From Orientallactaga sibirica (taxonomy: Eukaryota; Chordata; Mammalia; Rodentia; Dipodidae), in NCBI GenBank assembly GCA_036365145.1, contig JAEOAD010000032.1, positions 2,409,501-2,473,500 on the forward strand: 64,000 nt of DNA, read 5' to 3'. Below, piece after piece: positions 45,165 through 57,480 of the stretch. Numbering within the stretch: the stretch's first letter is position 1; every line of letters starts with the position of its first letter. The notes beneath the pieces were generated by a model, which was not told the origin of the DNA, did no database searches, and was given only the letters and a program-made list of their open reading frames with translations. The position numbers and the translations under genes were made by a program.

Positions 45165-46710
45165 GAGTACTTCTGACGAGGATGGCAGATGATAGACTGT
45201 AATGAGATTATGGGAGGAAAACAGTACAGGCATTGTGACAGGGGATGAAGGAACTGCTAACCTTCTGTGTAACCATCCCTACCTCTGTTGCCCTAAATGT
45301 GGTGACCCTCATTTGGGTGCTCTCTTGCCAAGGTCTTCGTAGGGGCTCAAGACTGTGTGATGCAACCCTTATCTATGTGCTGGAAGAGGGCCTCTGTTCA
45401 TGCCTTACACCCACGTACTTAATTCCTCTCCCATGGGAAGCGTGCGGCAAGCTGCACCATTGCACTCACAGTTTGAGATACAACAGTAAAACAAGTATAA
45501 ATCCTTTCTTTTCTTGTGGACAGATGATTCCTTCTCACCATAAACCTTAGCAAACCCAGTGTATGACATCATTATTATTATTGTATTGTTATTAGATCTT
45601 TCACCCTTTCCCTGGAAGGGAGCACAGCACAGCTTCTCCTCAGCCTATCTGAATTGCCAGCATTACTGCTCTGGGGTTGGGGAGGTTGGTGAGGAAGGTG
45701 AGGTTGGCGCCAACGCCACAACCACAGCAGTCCATGGAGAGCAAGGTAGCGGCAGAGGGACTGAGCACAAGCAGTGCTGATGTCCCAGGTGCACAGGAAG
45801 TGGGGAGAGACGCATCCCCCGGCACTCACAGACACTGTCAAACTGTGCAGAGGAAACGGACATTGTTTCTGGGATCTTCTAAGTAGTGTTTTTGGATCAG
45901 GGTTGACAACCAGCACTAAAATTGCAGAAAGCAAGACCACAGAGGGAAAAATTGCAAGGGTGCCTACCATGTCTGAGGAAATTACTGCCAGCAACTGGGT
46001 CATTCTTTCCAGAACTTATTCCTAACTTACCACTCTTTCCTCTATCTGTCGAGTGTGTGTGTGTGTCACAGAACCTATACCACAAAAAGTAAATTGTGAT
46101 AACAACATGGATTTTAGCTAGTAACATAAATAGTAATTAATTATAACAAATGTACCATGTCAAAGCAGGAAATTAATTAAGGGAGAGAGAAGTTCATGAA
46201 AATGTGTATTTTTCTGAACAGTTTCTTTTACTATAAATCTAAAGTTGCTCTTTATTAATTTTATTAATTAAAGTAAATAAGTCAATAATGATTAAGTAAA
46301 TATAAAAAATTGAGTAACTTAAATGTTCTAAAAGTATTTTTTCTCAAAAACTAGGGATTAAATTAGCTCATTTTGCTATATAAATTGTCCTTACAATAGT
46401 TAATATTCACTAGCAAATATTCATAGTAAATATTCACTTTAATAAGTAGAATTAGTCATTTGAGGTAAGGATATATTAGTTTTAGAACACTTAATCTATC
46501 TCTGAGTTTTCTGAAGTGGAATCTTAGACTAAAATCATACTCCTTTATATGAAAAATGAAATTTCAGCAGCCATACTATAAAAAATTCAGCTCATGAATA
46601 CAAGTAAAAAGAAAAATGAAAAATGGGTATTCTGTATCTAAGCAATTCTTAATCTGCCTTGGGGTTTGTGAAAGAGTAAATAAATGATAAATGATCACGT
46701 TCCTCTATTC
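45165..46710. other. Unique DNA, nothing recognised
   Basis: Several overlapping frames on both strands at 45559-46127 (up to 141 codons, minus) contradict each other and share no domain. An A/T-rich block lies at 46130-46620. Confidence 0.45.
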
Positions 46711-46711
46711 T

Positions 46712-46880
46712 ACAGCTGTTAAAAGTGCTTGCTTGCAAAGCCTTACATGGCCACCAATGTAAGTCTGCTGGAAAAAGTGATGAGAGAGTATGGGATTCAT
46801 TTAATGCAGCAAGTGGCCCTGCCATGCCTCTAGACACATGTGTACATGCATGTGTACAATTAATTTTTTAAAGGAACTGC
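46712..46880 (+). mobile_element. Very degenerate tRNA-derived SINE
   Basis: AGCTGTTAAAAGTGCTTGCT, TGCAAAGCCTTA and GCAGCAAGTGGCCCTGCCAT follow the family order without CT end or tail. Confidence 0.5.
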
Positions 46881-47489
46881 CAGTGACCCACAAATTCTCC
46901 AATCACTAATTCTTTTCTCTGATGAAGAGTAAGAACAATGGCACAGCCATCAGCTGTGATCTCGGTGCTTAGTGTTATATGTGAGCCATCACATTACCCT
47001 GTGCATGCCAGAGCTGTGGCTCGCCCTCGAGCTTCTTCATTCACAATTGCATGGAATCCTCTCAGTTCCTCTGCCAGGGGAAGGTTGTGATGTCTTCCCA
47101 AACCACTGAGCCAGAATCCCATGACCTCTAATACGCGAACTTACTTTTAAGACAGCTTTGTCAGTCTGTTTGTGAATGTAATATTATGACTAATTCGGAA
47201 AGGCAGGATAAACAAATGGAAATAAACTGAGGAAAAATTCAGAAGTGAACAATAAATCCTAGACAAAATTTGATAATCACTCACTTACCATATTATATGT
47301 CTCTCAGATTTACTAAAGTTAATATGATCCTTAAATAAAAATTTTACAAAATCAACTTGATCAAACGGTTTCTCTTGGGCAGGGCAATAATCTATAGCAG
47401 TATGAAAAGTAGCCTGGTTTTCATTGCTTTACAGGAATGGAATGACCCTTGCTTTCATAGAGATTCTTTCAATATTCATTAGATAAAGG
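46881..47489. other. Unique DNA
   Basis: Nothing recognised. Confidence 0.45.
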
Positions 47490-48130
47490 AAAATGTTACT
47501 CGCACCCCAATCTTACTGCCGCCTGTGCTGTGTCGATTTTTTTCCTGTAGCTGAATGTGGTCCGTCTGCAGACACCTCTCCCATAGTCACTGTAATTTTG
47601 GCTCCTTCACCCTTCAGGAGAAAGCTACATAAAAGAATCATCGCCTCTCCCTGATGTTTAATCAGGGCTCAGCATGCGAAGGTGCTTTTATGAAAGCCTC
47701 CTGGCTGGAAATCAAAGGCCTTTTCTTCAAAAACAATAAAACATGAAACAGAGGGATCCATCTGCCAATCAAGATAGATTTTGCTTTTAAAAAAGGGAAG
47801 AAAGAAAAAAAAAAAGAAAGGTTCCTCAAAGAATAAAAAGCTTTCACACTAATTAATATCCATTAAAACTCCCACCAGTTTAAAGGCTTGACCAAAGTCA
47901 GGAATTTCCCAGCTCATTCAAATGGAGAAGGGACTTTTCCATCAGCCTTCTAGAATGACAAAGTGGAATAGTTCCTTCGAAAAGACCAAGATGATTAATT
48001 ATAAAATTATAATTTGGACTTCACACTTGCAAGAACCTCAGTATGAGAGCCCTGAAAGTTTCCCTGTGATATGATATTGTGATCAATTATTGAGCATTTG
48101 ATCCAATTATTCACCATCTATCACTTCCAT
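47490..48130. other. Candidate conserved non-coding element C, homeodomain-word rich
   Basis: Repeat-free. It carries TAATTA at about 47850 and 47996, ATAATTT, CAATTATT and CCAATTATTCACC, a TCF/LEF-type ATCAAAGG near 47711, caudal-type TTTTATGAA near 47687 and GCTCAGCA (MAF half-site). The density of ATTA cores and the absence of retroelements suggest an enhancer-like element. No coding frame. Confidence 0.35.
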
Positions 48131-49585
48131 GTGTATTCTAGAACCTAGGAACTCATTTAAAACCATGCTTCTGAACGTTGTCATCAATTCTGGTTTCTGA
48201 ATGGTTCTTCCCACTCACATATTCTTCCACACATAGTAAACAAAGTTGAACTAGACCAAAAGGTTCCTTGCAAGTTGAGCATACGTTCCCCCTTCATCAG
48301 GAATACTCATGACGATCCAGCCCATGGTGGCTACATGCTTCCCAAGACAAGACTTTATATCTTTGGACACCTCTTTGCCAATTTTTATATTGGCCAATAG
48401 AAATGATGCTAGCAATTAAATACAAGCAATCTATATGGGAGGGTCAGAGAGACAAGCTGGAAAATGGGGAGGAAACCTTAACCATGATGACTTTCAAGAT
48501 AGCTGTGGATCAAATGAACAGAACATAGGAACTGGAGTGAAGTGAGACAATCTCAAAAGGCATCTATTTTTATTCTTTACACTTATTTTCCCTTTAACCT
48601 GAAAAGATACTAATGCCAATCAGGGCCCTCGTGGGTTACTACCAACATACAGATACTGCAGATTATTAAATAAGCCCTCCATCCAAATGAGTTACCTGAC
48701 ACACCATCACAGAACACAGCTATCTTGCTCCAATGGAAGACCTTTGTGTTCCAAATAATTCCAGCAAACCAAAAGGCAAGTGATCAAATTAAGGTTGGGG
48801 GAAGCTCAAATTCTTGACTGAAATAAGCTAACATGGAATTATGATCCACAGTTTAACGAAACCATGATGAGAAGGAAGTCTGAATTCTTTACTGATGTAG
48901 GTTGAGGGCCATCTTAAGCAAACCCATTGAAAGAGGACACATCGGGCCCTACCACTCAAATGTGCACCTTGGTGGAACTGAGGAAAGAGCTCACCAGAGG
49001 GCAGAGGAAGAAAATCCCCACTCAGAAATGTTTGTTACACAGCTTTGGAATTTAGACTACTATCTTTCTAAATTCTTTTGCAATGTTATTCTGACAGAAA
49101 TCAAGAAAATAAATACGACAAAGTGATTTGAATACGAGGCAACAGTATTACCTGTTACCTTAAAACAGACTTCATTCCTTTTAAATGATAAGCTAGAAAA
49201 GATTATATAGGACTTTGGTAGCTGATGAAGTAAACAGGCTTTTGTCTAATCACACATCCTGGTGACAAATTCTGTGCATCCCGTGTGCTTACTACTGGAT
49301 CTGCATGTTCCCACTCACTAACTTCAGAAGCTGACCCAAAGTCATTTCTCACTGTTTTCTCTCCATGACTCCCCCAGTGTCCGGTTGGGCTAGTACTGCA
49401 ATGTACACTATACAGACTGCACACACTTGGCATTCAGCGCTGCTCAGTTCTTGAGATGGCCAGACGACTAGCATTCAGGGTCACTGTGCACGCTCATTCA
49501 AAGCATACCTACCCCACAAAATATTCTCCCCTTTCACCCTGGGCACCAGGACTCTGTTCATAGTCTAGCTACAGAAGAGAATTAG
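48131..49585. other. Unique DNA, nothing recognised
   Basis: No repeats and only short unsupported frames. Confidence 0.5.
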
Positions 49586-49587
49586 GG

Positions 49588-49815
49588 TGGCTGGAAAGAT
49601 TGCTTAGTGGTTAAGGCATTTGTCTGGGAAGCTTAAGGACCCAGGTTTGATTTCCCCAGTACACACATAAAGCCAGATGAACATGGTGGTACATGCGTCT
49701 GGAGTTTGTTTGCAGTGGGTAGAGGCCCTGGTGTGGCCATTCTCCCCCACATTCAAATAAATAAATAAATAAAATCTTTTTAAATCATTAAATTTAAATT
49801 AAAAAAAAAGAAAAG
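49588..49815 (+). mobile_element. tRNA-derived SINE, short form
   Basis: TGGCTGGAAAGATTGCTTAG head, B box GGTTTGATTTCCC, tail (AAAT)n. Imperfect TSD AGAGAATTAGGG / AAGAATTAAGGG. Confidence 0.9.
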
Positions 49816-49965
49816 AAAAGAATTAAGGGCATTACCAAATCTACAAACCAAATCTAGTACAGTAAAGGTGATGCTTTAGTCTGAACCAAATATGACCTTC
49901 GCAGAGATGGATGAGAGGTGGAGACAGGAGAAAACTGGGGGAGTGGTTTAAAAGAATCAATGGTT

Positions 49966-50179
49966 GGGCTGGAGAGATGGCTTAGTGGTTAAGGTACATG
50001 CTTGCGAAGCCTAAGGATGCCGGTTCGATTCTCCAGGTCCCACACAAGCCATATAGTGGTGCATGTGTCTCGAGTTCATTTGCAGTGGCTAGAGGCCCTG
50101 ATACGCCATTCTCTCTCTCTCTCTCTCTCACTCTCCTCCTTTCTCTGTCTCTAATAAATAAATAAAATCTTTTTTAAAA
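49966..50179 (+). mobile_element. tRNA-derived SINE, short form, with perfect 14-bp TSD
   Basis: TSD AAAGAATCAATGGT at 49951-49964 and 50180-50193. Head GGGCTGGAGAGATGGCTTAG, B box GGTTCGATTCTCC, (CT)n end and AATAAATAAATAAAATC tail. Confidence 0.96.
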
Positions 50180-50193
50180 AAAGAATCAATGGT

Positions 50194-51036
50194 CTATGAT
50201 TTTGATGCAGCATTGGTGTTTTCAGGCTGATGTCACTTTGGCTAGAGGGATCAATAGAAGGGAACTGAGGGTTGACTCAGTTCAGAACTGAGGGTTAATG
50301 AGTAGGCTGGACACAGTCCATGATAGTCCTTCTTGCCTGCCCCACAAGAAATTCTATGTTTGAAAAAGTGAAGGGGCCACAAACAGGTGGGTGGCATGGA
50401 AACAGATTTAATTTTGAATGACGTTCTTAAAGAGTCAAACTTACAGTGCAATTAAGACATAAAATACTTCTGTAGCATGTTAGACATGGGAAACCTGATA
50501 AAATTGAGCACGTCGGAAATACTAAAATGCTGCATCATGTCACAACAAAACGTAGATTGCCTAAGCAACCAGAGACATAGGAAAAGCTGAATAAGCAGGA
50601 AAGGACACTTCAGGCTATTTCAGTTATAAAGATGTTCATTATGAAAAATGTCAATGACATAGCAGTGGGAACAGGCTAGGCAAGGAACCAGCAGCCCCAT
50701 CTCCCCAGTTTTAGATTGTCCTACCAACTCTTTCCATGATGCCCATGGGAACCTAAGATATTGTATCATTCTTCCAGTAAACAACCAAATTGGCAAAAAA
50801 TGAACATTTTTTTTAAAAAGAATGACCACTGTAAAACCAGCTTTATGAGAATTTAATTTCTTCCTTCTAGAACAATCAAAGGAATGGAATGGTTTCCAAC
50901 TTATGAAAAAAATCAGTATTTGACCTGATCTCTTTAATGGCAAGAAAAATAGAAAAGTAAACATGACTTTAGTCTATGAATTAAAAATTAAGATATTAAA
51001 CCGGTAAAATTCACAGAAGCACAAAAATATTTTGAA
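50194..51036. other. Unique DNA, nothing recognised
   Basis: The 114-codon minus-strand frame at 50620-50964 has no domain. No repeat landmark. Confidence 0.45.
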
Positions 51037-51037
51037 G

Positions 51038-51182
51038 CCAGGCGTGGTGGTGCACGCCTTTAATCCCAGCACTTGGGAGGCAGAGGTAGGAAGATCAAGG
51101 CCACCCTGAGACTCCATAGTGAATTCCAGGTCAGCCTGAACTAGTGAGACCCTGCCTCAAAAAAAAAAAAAAAAAAAAAAAA
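51038..51182 (+). mobile_element. B1 SINE with small internal deletion
   Basis: GCCAGGCGTGGTGGTGCACG start. The usual GCCATGAGTTC segment is missing before AAGGCCACC. A24 tail. Confidence 0.94.
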
Positions 51183-51738
51183 TTGAGATTTTGTTCAAAA
51201 ACTGCAAGTAAGGAATTGTAAATTGAACTCTTCACTAAGTAATGGGTGTGTATAAAATGAAGCACACAATGACTGAAATATTTTAAAATTTATTCATAAA
51301 TTAAAAATGTATAGCAAGATAACAATTGAAAAGTTTTTTCCTTGATAGTACAATGGATAAATTAGTGTGAGTCATCCACCAAGCCTTCTCCCCAGAAACC
51401 CATTTAAATCCTGAAATAGGGTAAGGACAAAATGAAAACAACACCTTGGAATATAATACAAAAGGTCTAATTATATGTAATGAAAACTTTTCACAAATGA
51501 TAGAAAACTTGAATTAAAGGACACAAAAATGTTGCTGTATACCAAGAAAAACTACTACAAAAGACCCATTTTTAAAATTTACATAAACACCACATCCAAG
51601 GAAAGTTGCACTTGAAAAATATATTAAACTTTTATAAGTCTAAATTTCATATGCAAATCTGGGTGGGCTAACCAGAACTAAAGTGATATGAAAAGGCTCC
51701 ATGGGTAACCACTTATTTCCTAACTCATTTAAATACAT
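51183..51738. other. Unique A/T-rich DNA
   Basis: Nothing recognised. Confidence 0.45.
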
Positions 51739-51741
51739 AAA

Positions 51742-51905
51742 AGGCCTTTAATCCCAGTACTCGGGAGGCAGAGGTAGGAGGATCACCATGAGTTCAAGGC
51801 CAGCCTGAGACTACATAGTGAATTCCAGGTCAGCCTGGACTAGAGTGAAACCCTGCCTTGAAAAACCAAAAAAAAAAGAAAAAAGAAAAAAGAAAAAAAA
51901 AAGAG
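51742..51905 (+). mobile_element. B1 SINE lacking its first ~20 bases
   Basis: It starts at GGCCTTTAATCCCAGTACTC and is otherwise complete, with an A/G-mixed tail of about 40 bases. Confidence 0.94.
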
Positions 51906-51924
51906 TATGAGCAGAAGTTCCCAG

Positions 51925-52985
51925 TGTGGTGGTCAATGCTGCTCCCAAAAGCCCTAAATTGATGTCAGATGTGTGTATCTTCCAATGAGTTGTTGGTCAG
52001 GGAGGTTTTTGAAGCTTCCCCCCAAAATATAGGCTATTATCCATGCACTTCGTTGCCCACCAGAAGTAGGTGGTAAGACCCTATTGCCAAAGGCACCAAT
52101 TACAGGACACTGCGAATTCAAGTAGGAACCGAACTGGTAGCCTTCTCCCTGAAGGCTAGCTGTCATAATGCTGGAAAGTGCTATGCAATTTTCTGGGAGA
52201 AAGGTCATCATGTATTACCCAGTAATGAACCCTGCTGGCTACAGACTCTACCAGACAGGCAAAATTTGCCCACTGGTACGGTAGTGATATGGGGGTCACC
52301 AACTGTCCTCTGATTTGATTTAAGGTCCACTCAGGAGGAGCTAAACGCTAGTATTAAAAATGGTCAAACATGCCTATGGCTTGGGATGTCATAGGCCCTA
52401 GGAAGGAAGCTATTACTATGTTTTAGCAAGAAGGCCATGTTGTTCCCATCAAATGTCTTCTAAATATCTATGTGTATGCTCAGAAATTAGTGCTGTTCTC
52501 ACCTTTGGTCAGAGAAGCTTCTTTTTATAGTTGGCAGTGACTACTAGGGAGACTCAACACTTGTCAAAGTGCTGGGAGTCAGTGCTCAGTGCTGAAAGAA
52601 GGAGACAGAAATATCACCTTTTCCAAGGAGCGGGACACTGCAGAAGAGGGACAGAAAGAATGTAAGAGCCAGAGGATGAGGAGGATTTGGAATGCTGTCT
52701 TCAGGCATAAAGTAGTCACTTCATTCACGACCTCACAGAGACTGTCGTTACATGCATGGTATTGGGCCCACTGACACTGCATTTCGAATGGAGGAAGAGG
52801 GGAAAAAACCACCAACATCAAAAATACATCATATTAGGAGGAACTAGTTGAAAAGAAGAAGAGGTCTAGTAAAAGAGGAATGGAGAAGGAAGACAAGAGA
52901 AGGTTAAAGGGGGTGTATTTTGATCAAAATATATATGCTTAAAATTTGTCAACTATGTTAAAAATGAATACCATTTTAAGTGGTA
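51925..52985 (+). mobile_element. 5'-truncated LINE-1: 3'UTR only
   Basis: Collinear with 3270-4235: CCAATGAGTTGTTGGTCAGG, GTAAGACCCTATTGCC, AGCCTTCTCCCTGAAGGCTA, TCAGAGAAGCTTCT, then a purine-rich stretch (52845-52912) and GTGTATTTTGATCAAAATAT near the end, as in rodent L1 3'UTR ends. Open frames inside are chance. Confidence 0.8.
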
Positions 52986-53815
52986 TACACTATTAAATAC
53001 TGAAAATTCACCTGAACATTGCAGAATATGGTATTAACAAGGAAAAAGTAAACAAAAGGCAGATTATCTACACAGTAAAAGTTATACATTTAGTCCCTTA
53101 TCCCCATAAAGAAATAATTTGCTACACATTAAAATTTCAATAATCAGGGTAAGGAAGGTATTAGCCAGTCAGATATTCTAGGGGAATGAATAAGAGCTCT
53201 GATTTGAGATCAAAAATAAATACAAATGATAAGAGAAAGATTTACTGACCCCGAAATACGTGGTATTTATGGCAAAGTGGAGTTACTGTGATTAACATAC
53301 ATCACAAGCAGGTGAGTAAATATGTTTCCAAAGTCGTAAATGCAAACAGGACATACAAATCACAATTAAATAGAAATAAATAACAAAAAGTTAAACATAA
53401 TAAAAAAATGAAGCTTATTAGTAATTAGGTTAGTGAAAATTACCCTAACGTTATAATGGAATTCCACTTCCCTCTCATGAGCTTCAGGAGGCATGTGTTT
53501 GTTTGTTTGGTTATTGTAATAAGGGTCAGTGCTGTCTGAGTCCAAGAAGGGGTATTTCAAACATCCCTATTTGACATTAGTCCACATAACTATGCTCAAG
53601 GCAATTTGGCTATATATCTCAGGGATTAATAATGCACATTATCATTGGAGCAGAAAATGTATTATAGACTAAATTACTCTAATAGTGATCATATAAAGAT
53701 TTAGACAGGCTATCGTGTGCATATTAGTTTTAAGACATTCAAAGAAATATCTACAGAAATGAATAAAGGAAAAATGAACGCAGTTCAGTTCTATTCAGCT
53801 TGAAGGAAATGAGAC
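52986..53815. other. Unique A/T-rich DNA
   Basis: Nothing recognised. Confidence 0.5.
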
Positions 53816-53816
53816 T

Positions 53817-54165
53817 AGGGCTGAGAGGATGGCTCAATGGATAAGCCTTAGTTCAGATCTCTGGCATTTATGTAAAGCCAAATATAAAGTGACAGAGGAG
53901 TCTGTAATCTCAATGTACATACCACAGTGGGATGCAGTCAGGAGAACCTTTAATAAGGCTCGTTTTCCAGCAAGCCTGACCTCCCCAGTGACAAACAAAA
54001 CAGAGAGAGGAATGGCAAGATCAATACCCTGGGGGGTTGTCCTTTGATCTCCTCACACTCACTGTGGCTTGAACATGCCTGTACACACATTATATACACA
54101 CATTATATATATATATACACACACACGTGTACCCACATATGCACACACACACACAGAGTAAAATT
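53817..54165 (+). mobile_element. B4-like composite SINE
   Basis: ID-type head (GGGCTGAGAGGATGGCTCAA), then a diverged B1-like middle (GTCTGTAATCTCAATGTACA, CCAGTGACAAACAAAACAGA) and an end running into ACACACATTATATACACACA, as in rodent B4 (ID-B1 fusion) SINEs. Old. Confidence 0.65.
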
Positions 54166-55765
54166 TCTTAAAGTATACATGTAACAAGCAAACAGGTTCA
54201 CAAAATACTAAGTATATAAAAGAAATTACATACACCTATTTTGTGAAATACTCTGCATTCTGATTTTAATATCATTCATAATATTGCACATTTGAAAGGA
54301 CATATAAAAACCACCACAGTTGTTAGCATTTTCAGCTTGGCATATTTTCACAGCTTTTCTATTTGATTTTGTTTAAGCCTATCTCAAAAAAAAAATTGAA
54401 AATGAAACGTACATGTGCTATCTGCAATGAAAAGCTGGAAAAGTGAAAGTTCACAACAAATAATTAATGTCATAAACTATTTACTTTTAAAAGAGAGCCT
54501 TGGTGGGCCCTGACCAATAGCTAGGATGAAGATGTGCAGGAGGGGTGCACAGGGGTGGGGATCAGGTAAGAATGCCTCACCACTGAGTCATGAAGGCCGG
54601 CTCCGAGGGAATTTCCAGGCACTACGTCAGCTGTGCTGAGTGACTCTTTCCATTGTCCTCTCAGTTGCAAGTGCTGAGGTGAGGAGTGGTGCTGCCGGGA
54701 GCGCTCCACTCGGCTCACACAGTGCCATTAGAGCCGGTGGTCAAGAAGTACGGATCTCCTTCCCAGGGTGCTCCCCACTCACCTTTAAGAGTGAAGTCAA
54801 ACTTTCCTTTTTGGGGGATTCCTCTTTTCTGCCTCAGTCCAGAAGGCATCTGGTTCCTATGAACTGCAACATAAGCAGTACTCCCTCCCCTGTCAGTCAT
54901 GTGCTGGTTGCTGTCATTCGGCCCTGGGAGACCTGTCTTATAATGCTAGTTTGCTATTATCCAATTTTCATATACCTGCCTGGCTGGGTGGGGCAGTGGT
55001 AAATGGGACATAAAGAGAGGAGAAAAACTTGAAAAGCCTTCCCAGGAGAGGAACAGAATCTATGGCCTGGTCGGCCTCACCAACCCCAGCGGATGCTATC
55101 TTTGCCCAGCTCTGCTCAGTGTGAGGGAGTAATTGGCCCTCAAACCAATTCCATGGAGGCATTTCTGGGTCGTCAGGCAGGTCCTCAATTTTTCTGCTCA
55201 GATTCCCTCAATGTAGCAATGGGGAGATGGAAACAACCATTTTCCAATTCTGTGTAAGCAACTAAACAGATACATTTTAAGAATTGTAGCCCACCTAAAG
55301 CACACACACTCTCACTCACTCACTCACAAATTCACACAACGCTTTTATTCCAAAACAGATGGGAAATTACTTGAAATAATATCAAATTTGATGATGTTAA
55401 TGAAAGCAACACCCAGTCAGCATTCCCTATCAGTTCCCAACACGTGATATATAGCTCACATATTTCTGCCAACCCTATGTATAAACAAAGAATCACCATT
55501 CTGCCTCCATGGACCAGAACAGTAGAGGATCACAGAAGACTGAGGTTAAACTCAGGGTCAGCATTTGGTTTAAAGACAAATTTCCACCTGACTTCCATCG
55601 CTCCAGTCTTACATCGTCTGCTGACTCACAGATTGTCAATACTGTTTTATCATTATGTGGCTTGTATATTTTATGGTGTTACAGTACAATAATTTTCTAT
55701 ACACAATGTATAATAATCAACCAGTTAGCATTTTCATTTTATAAATTTATAAAAATATTTATAAG
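54166..55765. other. Unique DNA, nothing recognised
   Basis: 1.6 kb. The 120-codon plus frame at 54640-55002 overlaps open minus frames and lacks domains. A short ACTC repeat lies near 55310-55326. Confidence 0.5.
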
Positions 55766-56570
55766 TTTATGTTAGTAATATTACATATTTATGGAGTGTA
55801 CATGTGATATTTCAGTAAACATATAATATGCACTATCAAATCAGGGTAATTAACCTTTCCATCTCATTATTATTTTATATTTGGAACCTATGTGTGCCTC
55901 TGAAATTTTTCATAACATGTTTAATAGGTTATTATGAATTAGCGTTACCCCACTATGACACACTACAGAGAGCTCATTCCTCCTTTGCTAGGGTGTCATT
56001 ATCAATTCTCAAACTGCATCTATCCCATCCTCTTCCCAACTTCTAGTAACCACTATCCTACATTCAAGTAGACCTGTTTCCATCCACATACAACAATATC
56101 CAATGCTTTCTTCCGTATCTGATTTAGCACAGTATAGTCTACTTCAATCCATTGAGATGCAAATTATGGGAATTCATTCTTCTTTACATATGAATAAAAT
56201 TGTCTTCTGCATATTCTTTACCCATCATACATGAATATGCATCTACAATGACTCAGTATTTTAGCAAGTATGAATAGTGCCACAATAAACTTGGTAATGC
56301 AGGTATCTCTTTAATTATCAGAATTTCATTTCCCTTGGCTGTATACCCAGAAACAAACAGGATAGCTGGATCACACAGAAGTTCTTTTCTTTTTAAATCT
56401 TTTAAGGAACCTCCATGGGGGCCTGCATAATAGCTATACTAATTTCCATTGTCACTGCTAGTGTTTAAGATTTCCCTTTTTTTTTTCTCAACATCTTCAC
56501 CAGCATTGGTTATCTTTTGCCTTTTTGGAAAGAGGCATTCTAACTATGGTGAGGTGATGTCTCATGGTGG

Positions 56571-56766
56571 GTTTTTTTTTTCTTTTAATATTTTACTTAT
56601 TTGAGAGAGAGAGAGAATGGGCATGCCAGAGCTTCTAGCCCCTGAAAATGAACTCCAGAGGCATGTGCCACCATTTGTATCTGGCTTATGTGGGTTCTGG
56701 GGATTTGAACCTGGGTCCTTTCACTTCACAGGCAAACACCTTAACCCATAAACCATCTATTCAGCC
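56571..56766 (-). mobile_element. tRNA-derived SINE, short form, nested in L1, with 10-bp TSD
   Basis: TSD CTCATGGTGG at 56561-56570 and 56767-56776; the L1 text continues across it. The reverse complement starts GGCTGAATAGATGGTTTATG. Confidence 0.93.
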
Positions 56767-56786
56767 CTCATGGTGGTTTTGATATG

Positions 56787-56865
56787 GCTTCAAACTCACA
56801 GTGATCCCCCAACCTCTGCCTCTTGAGTGCTGAAATTAAAGGTGTGCACCACCATTCCTGGCCGT
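56787..56865 (-). mobile_element. B1 SINE 5' half, nested in L1
   Basis: The reverse complement reads GGCCAGGAATGGTGGTGCAC ... TAATTTCAGCACTCAAGAGG ... GGGGGATCACTGTGAGTT and stops there. The 3' half is lost. Confidence 0.8.
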
Positions 56866-57169
56866 TGAATTTCTTCTTTTGAAAAATATGCAATCAATCA
56901 CTTTATTGTTGAAGACTGGATTTTCTGGTTTCTTTTATGTTTGTTGTAATTTAGTTCTTTGTATATTCGGAATATTAACCCTTTTCCAAGATGAATGATT
57001 TGTAAATTTCCCCCTCTGCCAGCTGTCTTTTCACTCTGGTGATTAATTCATTGTCTAAAACGATGACTTGAAGTATATCCCATATATTTTCTTCAAAGTT
57101 TCTTTGTTTCAAATCTGACATGCATGTCTTTGAGTTTTCTTTCTTTTATATTGGGTGAGTAGTATTGTT

Positions 57170-57439
57170 ATGTATAGCAGCTCAAAGAAAAACAGTAATC
57201 TGGGAGTAAATTTAACCAAGAAAGTAACAGAATTCTATAGTAAAACTTACAAAATACCGGTGAAACAAAGTGAAGAGGACGCAAAGAAACAGAAAGCCTG
57301 GGCTGGGGAGATGGCTTAGCATTTAAGGTTTTGCCTGTGAAGCCTAAGGGACCCAGGTTCTACTCCCCAGAACCCACTTAAGCCACATGCACATATTGGC
57401 TCATATGTCTGGAGTTTGCAGTGTGGCATGCCCATTCTC

Positions 57440-57480
<41 letters not shown>

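Larger units (their letters stand above)
55770..57165 (-). mobile_element. Ancient LINE-1 3' part (ORF2 C-terminus plus 3'UTR), antisense
   Basis: On + one reads the reverse complement of an old (L1M-like) 3'UTR (TATGGAGTGTACATGTGATA, ATCAAATCAGGGTAATTAAC, CAATTCTCAAACTGCATC, TAGTAACCACTATCCTAC) and then of ORF2 (AATAGTGCCACAATAAAC, TGGCTGTATACCCAGAAAC, AGGAACCTCCATGG, TCACCAGCATTGGTTAT, TCGGAATATTAACCC, TGTCTTTTCACTCTGGTG). A SINE (56571-56766) and a B1 piece (56787-56865) are nested in it. The next L1 segment (57170-58000) is its inverted 5' part. Confidence 0.85.

Noticed and set aside
45578..46003. 141-codon minus-strand frame as an exon
   Set aside because: Five overlapping frames on both strands compete here, which fits GC-richer non-coding DNA rather than a conserved exon. 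No motif was recognised.
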